Shown: positions 1-5,018 of the stretch, piece after piece
How positions within the stretch are numbered: the stretch's first letter is position 1
Layout of the letters: each line of letters begins with the position of its first letter
Source: Bacteroidia bacterium
GTDB lineage: Bacteria > Bacteroidota > Bacteroidia > SpSt-205
NCBI GenBank assembly: GCA_025060275.1
Contig: JANXCJ010000108.1
Coordinates: 1 to 7,037, forward strand
Direction of reading: 5' to 3'
Length of the DNA stretch: 7,037 nt
The notes under the pieces: generated by a model
Database searches by the model: none
What the model saw: only the letters and a program-made list of their open reading frames with translations
What the model was told of the DNA's origin: nothing
Translations under genes and position numbers: made by a program

Positions 1-216
1 GGATTCCTTGTGATGATATTCTCCCTTTCTTTGACGGTCTTCACACTACCCCTTGCAACACTTTATATGTGGCATAGGCACAATTTTTCTCCTCCCTTCC
101 AAAATTCAGCTCTGAAAAGTGCCCTGCTGAAACTTGTCCTGCCCTTTGCTATTGACGAGAGCGCTTGGATGATTAGAAACTACTTGGAATTAGGCTTCTT
201 CTTCAGTATAGGATAG
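1..216 (+). CDS. possible C-terminal tail of a rightward gene; unrecognised and doubtful
   Basis: The frame is open from the left edge to a TAG stop at 214-216, so any real gene could start outside the window. An internal GTG at 10-12 followed by ATG would give 68 residues. The first 25 or so residues are hydrophobic (MMIFSLSLTVFTLPLATLYMW) and could form one membrane segment; the remainder is mixed and ends ELGFFFSIG. I recognise no family or motif. A second frame is open from position 3 to a stop near 96, so the edge does not clearly favour this one. It could be a chance open frame in non-coding DNA. In its favour, a strong inverted repeat begins at its stop codon and would suit a gene end. 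Confidence 0.2.
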   Translation, partial: GFLVMIFSLSLTVFTLPLATLYMWHRHNFSPPFQNSALKSALLKLVLPFAIDESAWMIRNYLELGFFFSIG

Positions 217-260
217 CACGCCTACACAAGGCTAAGGGAAAGTTAACTCGTCTATCCTAT
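208..260. terminator. stem-loop at the end of the left-edge reading frame, possible terminator
   Basis: ATAGGATAG (208-216) is perfectly complementary to CTATCCTAT (252-260). With C217 bulged, ACG (218-220) also pairs with CGT (249-251), giving about 12 base pairs. The enclosed loop has a small GCCT/AGGC hairpin (220-223 with 229-232), which competes for position 220. The left arm contains the TAG stop of the frame that ends at 216. There is no T-tract on either side, so it is not a standard intrinsic terminator. It could be a bidirectional terminator, a processing site or chance. Confidence 0.3.
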
Positions 261-424
261 TAGATTGGAGGAGACCACCCTACTGCAAATTAGTCCAGGC
301 TATAAAGCATATACAAGAATCTTGTTTCCTAAGAGCCACACCTATGCGGGTCATAGTATCAGTGAGGTGAACTCCGCATAAGCAACCTGCTAAAGAAGTA
401 GAGCAGAGGTAAGGATTAATTCCT
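217..424. other. non-coding region left of ettA
   Basis: No reading frame with a credible start or recognisable product is seen on either strand. I looked for tRNA T-loops and the core signatures of RNase P RNA and tmRNA and found none. The region holds the 249-260 arm of the stem described above, a short hairpin ACAAG/CTTGT with a three-base loop (313-325), and the longer stem at 343-380. Because ettA ends at 425 reading leftward, this is its 3' flank and probably part of its 3' untranslated region. Confidence 0.6.
343..380 (-). repeat. stem-loop in the 3' flank of ettA
   Basis: TATGCGG (343-349) pairs perfectly with CCGCATA (374-380), and G350/T373 adds a wobble pair. A smaller hairpin can form inside (351-354 with 362-365). 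The stem starts 45 bases beyond the ettA stop in the direction of ettA transcription. No U-run follows, so it may be a weak or factor-dependent terminator or a stabilising 3' structure. The strand given assumes that it acts in the ettA transcript. Confidence 0.35.
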
Positions 425-2083
425 CTATCCTCCTACAGCTCGTAGCCTGCGATAAAAATGCTTGGAGGGGGGACGCTTTACTAAGCGAGGACGCCATATT
501 GACTCGTAATCGCTCCAATTCCCCTCTACAAAGAAGACTCCCTCATCAGGCTCAAAAGCTAAAATATGCGTGGCTACCCTATCTAAGAACCACCTGTCAT
601 GCGAGATGATAAGCGCTGAACCTGTAAACGTATCTAAGGCATCTTCCAAAGCTCGTATGGTATGGACATCTAAATCATTTGTAGGCTCGTCCAATAAAAG
701 AAGATTAGCACCCTTCTGAAAGCTGTATGCAAGGTGAAAGCGCATCTTCTCCCCCCCCGAAAGGTCCTCTATCCTTTTTTCCTGGTCGGCCCCCGTGAAG
801 CCAAAACGCGCTAAATAGGCTCTGGCATGAATAATTCTCCCTCCTATCTGCAAATATTCTGAGCCCCCAGAAAGCTGGTCTAAGAGTTTTTTATTGGGGT
901 CTAGCTCCCGATGCTCCTGGTCTACGTAAGCAATAATGGCTTTGGAGGAGAGAGAAATTTTACCTGCTGTAGGACTTATCTCATTCATAATCAGGCGAAA
1001 GAGAGAGGTCTTCCCTGTACCATTAGGCCCTACTATGCCAACAATAGCTCCCCGTGGCACAGTGAAGGAGAGGTTTTCAAATAGTGTTCTATCCTCAAAA
1101 CGAAGGGTAAGACCCTCTATCTTTAGAGCCCAATCACCCAAGGGAGGAGCAGGCGCGATGAATATTTCTCTTTCTTCTGTGGGTTGCCGTTCGTAAGTGG
1201 CCATGCGCGCCTTTCTCTGATGTTCCCGATCCCGTGGAGTCATCTGAATCCACTCCAGCTCACGGTGGAGGGCGCGTTGCCGTTCAGGTGAAGCCTGAGT
1301 TTGCTTGAGATGATGTTCCTTTTGCCTGAGCCAGCTGGAGTAATTTCCCCTCCAGGGGACTCCTCTACCATGCTCTAACTCTAAAATCCACTCTGCGACC
1401 TTTTCCAGAAAGTATCTATCATGCGTTACAGCGATGACTGTGCCATGATATTGCTGGAGGTGAGCTTCTAACCAGGCGACTGCCTCGGCATCTAAGTGAT
1501 TAGTAGGTTCATCCAGTAGGAGTATGTCCGGTTCCTGAATAAGTAAGCGTGCTAACGCCAAACGCCGCTTTTCTCCACCTGATAGAACCTCTACAGGCGC
1601 ATCAGGCAGAGGGCAACGCAGCGCTTCCATTGCCTGTTTGATATAACTATCTATGTTCCACCCGTCCACTGCCTCTATCTCTTCCTGCAGTTTAGACTGC
1701 TTTTCTAACAATTCATTCATTTCAACCTCGGACAGAGGCTCAGTGAAGCGCATGCTTATCTCTTCGTACTGTCGCAGCAGCTCATACACCTCATAGGCCC
1801 CCTCTTGTACTATCTCAATAGCTTTTTTTTGAGGGTCCAGCTGTGGCTCCTGTGGAAGGTAACCTAAACTATAGCCAGGAGAAAGTTTCGCCTCTCCCTC
1901 ATAGTCTTTATCTACCCCTGCCATGATTCGCAGGAGGGTGCTCTTTCCAGAGCCATTCGGCCCTACCACCCCAATCTTTGCCCCATAGAAGTAAGATAAA
2001 GATATATCCCTTAGGATATAGCGATTAGGTGGAACAAGCTTGGAGACTCTTACCATTGTATAAATGATTTTCTCAGCCGACAT
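425..2083 (-). CDS. ettA: energy-dependent translational throttle protein EttA (ABC-F ATPase)
   Basis: ABC-F ATPase of 552 residues, close to the 555 of E. coli EttA. In the family, EttA binds the ribosomal E site next to the P-site tRNA and gates entry into elongation according to the ATP/ADP ratio; it is cytosolic with no membrane domain. Visible parts: Walker A GPNGSGKST (41-49), an arm insertion at about 94-140, signature LSGGE (167-171), Walker B with DEPTNHLD and catalytic E192, and switch H221. The P-site tRNA interaction motif follows at about 240-300 (GVPWRGNYSSWL, then RELEWIQMTPR). The second domain has GPNGTGKTS (352-360), LSGGE (441-445), DEPTNDLD with E466, and H495. All ATPase residues are intact. 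The arm, the linker wording and the length favour EttA over Uup or antibiotic-resistance ABC-F proteins. The C-terminal tail (about 530-552) departs from the usual PKRIKY-type ending. The ATG at 2081-2083 starts MSAEKII, as expected. Confidence 0.95.
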   Translation of the reverse strand: MSAEKIIYTMVRVSKLVPPNRYILRDISLSYFYGAKIGVVGPNGSGKSTLLRIMAGVDKDYEGEAKLSPGYSLGYLPQEPQLDPQKKAIEIVQEGAYEVYELLRQYEEISMRFTEPLSEVEMNELLEKQSKLQEEIEAVDGWNIDSYIKQAMEALRCPLPDAPVEVLSGGEKRRLALARLLIQEPDILLLDEPTNHLDAEAVAWLEAHLQQYHGTVIAVTHDRYFLEKVAEWILELEHGRGVPWRGNYSSWLRQKEHHLKQTQASPERQRALHRELEWIQMTPRDREHQRKARMATYERQPTEEREIFIAPAPPLGDWALKIEGLTLRFEDRTLFENLSFTVPRGAIVGIVGPNGTGKTSLFRLIMNEISPTAGKISLSSKAIIAYVDQEHRELDPNKKLLDQLSGGSEYLQIGGRIIHARAYLARFGFTGADQEKRIEDLSGGEKMRFHLAYSFQKGANLLLLDEPTNDLDVHTIRALEDALDTFTGSALIISHDRWFLDRVATHILAFEPDEGVFFVEGNWSDYESIWRPRLVKRPPSKHFYRRLRAVGG

Positions 2084-2087
2084 GCCA

Positions 2088-2095
2088 CAAAGGTA
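2088..2095 (-). promoter_or_regulatory. candidate ettA -7 promoter element
   Basis: Read on the minus strand this is TACCTTTG, an exact match to the Bacteroidota -7 consensus TAnnTTTG. It ends four bases before the ettA ATG, so transcription would begin at or next to the start codon and the mRNA would be leaderless or nearly so. I see no TTG or TTTG at the expected -33 distance, which weakens the call. A near match with one extra spacer base (TACCCTTTG) lies at 2175-2183 and would instead give a leader of about 85-90 bases. Confidence 0.35.
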
Positions 2096-2218
2096 TATTC
2101 CCTTGGAGGTAGCTGGGTTGACGCCGTAGGATCGGACCTTATGGAGAAAGGTAAATAGAGCTCAGGGCTAAATGCAAAGGGTAAAGAGACTCATAATCCC
2201 AGTCAGAGAATATTCCTC

Positions 2219-2261
2219 AAGACCCCTTTACCAGAATATAAGCCTATCCACAAGGGGTTTT
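2219..2261 (-). terminator. stem-loop immediately after clpB, candidate terminator
   Basis: ACCCCTT (2222-2228) and AAGGGGT (2252-2258) form a perfect 7-bp stem. G2221/T2259 wobble, A2220/T2260 and A2219/T2261 extend it to 10 pairs around a 23-base loop. It begins one base after the clpB TGA stop (2263-2265). In the clpB transcript the downstream arm is followed by GAGGAATATT rather than a U-run, so it is not a classic intrinsic terminator. Its position fits termination or 3'-end protection and some separation of clpB from ettA. Confidence 0.4.
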
Positions 2262-2262
2262 C

Positions 2263-4896
2263 TCATGTCTCTTCAACCTCTACCTCTGATACAGCCACAG
2301 GAATAAAGAAGATATTACCATCTATCTGCCTGAGGAATACACCGCTTCCAGCAGGCACTTCCCCTTTCAGAATTTTTTCAGCTATGGGGTTTAGAATAAG
2401 ATTCTGAATAGCCCTTTTGAGCGGCCTAGCACCAAACTGCACATCATAGCCTACTTCAGCCAAGTAAGAAACTACCTCTTCTTCCCAGCCCAAGGCGATC
2501 CCTTGGTCTGCCAGCCGTTTTTCAAGCTGATGCAGTTGGAGCCTTACGATCTGACGCAGTAAGTCATGCGTAAGAGGTTCAAATAGTACAACTTCGTCTA
2601 TTCGGTTGAGAAATTCAGGTCGGAGAGTTCGCTTGAGAAGGCTCATTATCTCTTCATGTAAGCTCCCCATCACCTCCTCTCTTTTTCTTTCATTTTCTAC
2701 AGTGGAAAGACGCTCCATAATAAGGTGAGCACCGATATTGGAAGTCATGATAACGAGGGTGTTTTTGAAGTTAACTACTCTCCCTTTGCTGTCCGTGAGT
2801 CTACCATCGTCCAATACCTGCAGAAGGATATTGAATACATCAGGATGAGCTTTTTCTATCTCATCCAGTAAAATGACGCTATAGGGACGGCGGCGAATAG
2901 CCTCAGTGAGCTGTCCTCCCTCTTCATATCCGACATAGCCGGGAGGAGCACCTATAAGGCGACTTACCGAATGCTTCTCTTGATACTCAGACATATCTAT
3001 ACGAACCATTGCCTGGTCTGTATTAAAGAGAGCTTCGGCAAGCGCTTTAGCTAGTTCTGTTTTACCTACCCCTGTGGGCCCAATAAAAAGGAAGGAACCT
3101 ATAGGTCTATTTGGGTCTTGAATACCTGCTCGGCTTCGCCGAATTGCATTTGCTACGGCTCTTACAGCCTCTTCCTGTCCTACTACCCGCGTATGAAGAG
3201 TTTCTTCTAATCTGAGGAGCTTCTCCCTTTCAGATTGAAGCATTTTTGCTACAGGTATTCCTGTCCAGCGGCTCACCACCGAAGCAATATCCTCTGCTGT
3301 AACCTCCTCCCGAAGTAATCTCTGCCCTTCTTCTGAAAGCTCACTGAGCTGCCTATTGAGCTCTTCAATTTGCTTTTCTGCTGCGGGAATGCGCCCATAC
3401 CTTATCTCTGCTGCCTTACCCCATTCCATCTGTCGCTCAGCATATTCAGCTTCAGTTCGCAGCCGTTCTATTAGCTCCCGCTGGGCACGTATCTCCGAGA
3501 TAAGGCGCTTCTCTGCCTCCCATTGAGTCCTCAGAGACTCTCGCTTTTTGTAAAGCTCTTCTAACTGTCTGGAAAGTTCAGAGACTTTCCTTTCATCTTT
3601 CTCTATTCTTAGAGCTTCTCTTTCTACCTCTAACTGCCTAATTTTGCGCTCTAATTCATCCAGCGGTTCAGGCAGAGAGTCCATAGCCAGGCGTAAGCGA
3701 GCTGCTGCTTCATCTATAAGGTCTATAGCCTTGTCAGGTAAAAAGCGGTCAGAAATGTACCTGTTGGAGAGCTCTGCAGCGGCGACAATCGCTTCATCTG
3801 TGATACGAATGCCATGATGTACCTCATATCGTTCCTTGAGCCCTCGCAGAATTGAGATAGTTTCTTCCACAGAAGGCTCATCAACATACACGGGTTGGAA
3901 ACGCCGCTCTAAGGCCTTATCCTTTTCAATATATTTCTGATACTCATCCAGGGTAGTAGCCCCTATGACGCGAAGCTCCCCCCTTGCTAAGGCAGGCTTG
4001 AGGATATTCCCTGCGTCCATGGCACCCTCTGCTTTACCTGCGCCGATGAGGTTGTGTAGCTCGTCTATGAATAGGATGATGCTTCCCTCTGCTTGCGTTA
4101 CTTCTTGGATGACAGCTTTGAGGCGCTCTTCAAATTGACCACGGTACATAGCCCCTGCAAGCAAGGCTGCCATATCTAAGGAGAAAATTCTTTTGTTTTT
4201 GAGGTTTTCAGGCACATCGCCCAGAGCGATGCGATGAGCGATTCCTTCCACAATCGCAGTCTTTCCTACCCCAGGATGACCTATAAGGACGGGATTATTC
4301 TTGGTTCTTCGTGCCAAGATCTGTAAAGTGCGCCGAATCTCCTCATCTCTCCCAATCACAGGGTCCAATTTGCCCTTCCTCGCCAAGTCTGTAAGGTCTA
4401 TAGCATAACGCTGGAGGGCGTTGAACTTTTCTTCTGCAGAGGGGTCCGTTACTCTGCGCCCCCCTCGTAGCTCCTGAATTACTTTCTGAATACCAGCAGC
4501 ACTAATTCCTTGATCCCTCAGTAGTCTTCCTATAGCATCTTTACTCTCGCTTAGCCCCAGCCAGAGGTGTTCTACACTGGCATAGGTGTCTTTCATTTGC
4601 GAGGCATAGGAGAGAGCCTTCTGTAGAATCTCATTGAGAGAGGGTCCAATAGCGGGATTACCTGCCGGTCCTACAAGCTTAGGTTGTTCAGTAAGCCACT
4701 TCTGCACCTGCTGAAGGAGATAGTTTTGATTTGCCCCCACCTTCCGAATGAGATGAGGTGTAATAATCTCATCCCTCTGAAGGAGCGCTAAAAGCAGGTG
4801 ACCGCTCTCTAAAGTACTATGATTATGTGCTTGGGCAATTTCCACCGCTTGTTGGAGCGCTTCCTGCGCTCGCAGAGTAAACTGGTTCAGATTCAT
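2263..4896 (-). CDS. clpB: ATP-dependent protein disaggregase ClpB
   Basis: Hsp100 chaperone of 877 residues, the usual ClpB length. ClpB hexamers work with DnaK/DnaJ/GrpE to pull polypeptides out of aggregates after heat stress, in the cytosol. Domains: Clp N-terminal repeats (about 5-145); first AAA+ domain with Walker A GHPGVGKT (206-213), pore tyrosine 251 in MYRGQFEERL, Walker B ending FIDE (E279) and the arginine pair 331-332; long charged coiled-coil middle domain (about 405-530); second AAA+ domain with GPTGVGKT (606-613), pore loop GYVG (653-656), Walker B LLDE (E679), RPEFLNRIDE (759-768) and sensor-2 GAR (822-824). The long middle domain, and no IGF/LGF ClpP-docking loop that I can see, favour ClpB over ClpA or ClpC. 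I chose ATG at 4894-4896 because MNLNQFT is the usual family start; an in-frame GTG at 4909-4911 would add MKSFY. Walker A 1 has His207 where Glu is usual. It lies 179 bp upstream of ettA on the same strand. Confidence 0.97.
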   Translation of the reverse strand: MNLNQFTLRAQEALQQAVEIAQAHNHSTLESGHLLLALLQRDEIITPHLIRKVGANQNYLLQQVQKWLTEQPKLVGPAGNPAIGPSLNEILQKALSYASQMKDTYASVEHLWLGLSESKDAIGRLLRDQGISAAGIQKVIQELRGGRRVTDPSAEEKFNALQRYAIDLTDLARKGKLDPVIGRDEEIRRTLQILARRTKNNPVLIGHPGVGKTAIVEGIAHRIALGDVPENLKNKRIFSLDMAALLAGAMYRGQFEERLKAVIQEVTQAEGSIILFIDELHNLIGAGKAEGAMDAGNILKPALARGELRVIGATTLDEYQKYIEKDKALERRFQPVYVDEPSVEETISILRGLKERYEVHHGIRITDEAIVAAAELSNRYISDRFLPDKAIDLIDEAAARLRLAMDSLPEPLDELERKIRQLEVEREALRIEKDERKVSELSRQLEELYKKRESLRTQWEAEKRLISEIRAQRELIERLRTEAEYAERQMEWGKAAEIRYGRIPAAEKQIEELNRQLSELSEEGQRLLREEVTAEDIASVVSRWTGIPVAKMLQSEREKLLRLEETLHTRVVGQEEAVRAVANAIRRSRAGIQDPNRPIGSFLFIGPTGVGKTELAKALAEALFNTDQAMVRIDMSEYQEKHSVSRLIGAPPGYVGYEEGGQLTEAIRRRPYSVILLDEIEKAHPDVFNILLQVLDDGRLTDSKGRVVNFKNTLVIMTSNIGAHLIMERLSTVENERKREEVMGSLHEEIMSLLKRTLRPEFLNRIDEVVLFEPLTHDLLRQIVRLQLHQLEKRLADQGIALGWEEEVVSYLAEVGYDVQFGARPLKRAIQNLILNPIAEKILKGEVPAGSGVFLRQIDGNIFFIPVAVSEVEVEET

Positions 4897-4910
4897 GTAG
4901 AAACTTTTCA

Positions 4911-4940
4911 CAAAAAATGAGCCTCAGACAAAATGACAAA
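4911..4940 (-). promoter_or_regulatory. weak candidate clpB promoter
   Basis: On the minus strand a TTTG (4940-4937) lies 18 bases before ATTTTTTG (4918-4911). This is the approximate spacing of the Bacteroidota -33 (TTTG) and -7 (TAnnTTTG) elements, but the -7 match is limited to its TTTG half. It would give a leader of about ten bases before the ATG at 4896. Another near match, TATTTTTTG with one extra spacer base, lies at 4945-4937. A-tracts in this stretch make chance matches likely. I see no strong Shine-Dalgarno sequence before the ATG. Confidence 0.2.
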
Positions 4941-5006
4941 AAATATATGACAGAATGATTTAGTGCCCTCCCAGGCCTTTATCATTCTAGCAACAGTCAT
5001 TTTTTT
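4912..5006. repeat. nested inverted repeats between divergent clpB and the HhH/barrel gene
   Basis: A perfect 8-bp dyad AGAATGAT (4952-4959) / ATCATTCT (4981-4988) sits mid-region. Around it, AAAATGAC (4930-4937) pairs with GTCATTTT (4996-5003), ATGAC (4947-4951) also matches GTCAT (4996-5000), and AAAAAATGA (4912-4920) matches TCATTTTTT (4997-5005). The unit is a repeated RAATGA: three direct copies (ending 4920, 4936, 4958) and two inverted copies (starting 4982 and 4997). It lies between the divergent starts, where an operator for one or both genes would be expected. It does not match the CIRCE heat-shock operator. A-tract richness makes part of the symmetry cheap; the central dyad is the least dependent on it. 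Confidence 0.45.
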
Positions 5007-5018
5007 ACTTTGCTGGTC

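Noticed and set aside
1..424. tRNA, tmRNA or RNase P RNA in the left non-coding region
   Set aside because: No T-loop, CCA-adjacent acceptor stem or conserved core of these RNAs could be found on either strand.
936..1196. Rightward 86-codon open frame
   Set aside because: It lies wholly antisense to ettA in a conserved ABC-ATPase region and has no recognisable product.
1823..1830. Run of eight A (coding strand) in ettA as a programmed frameshift site
   Set aside because: Slipping to the -1 frame meets a stop three codons later (AGC TAT TGA), and no stimulatory structure is evident; the Lys-Lys codons explain the run.
4897..4911. Upstream GTG start for ClpB, adding MKSFY
   Set aside because: The ATG at 4896 gives MNLNQFT, the usual ClpB beginning, so the five extra residues are not supported.
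4912..5018. CIRCE-type heat-shock operator upstream of clpB
   Set aside because: The dyads present do not resemble the TTAGCACTC / GAGTGCTAA arms.
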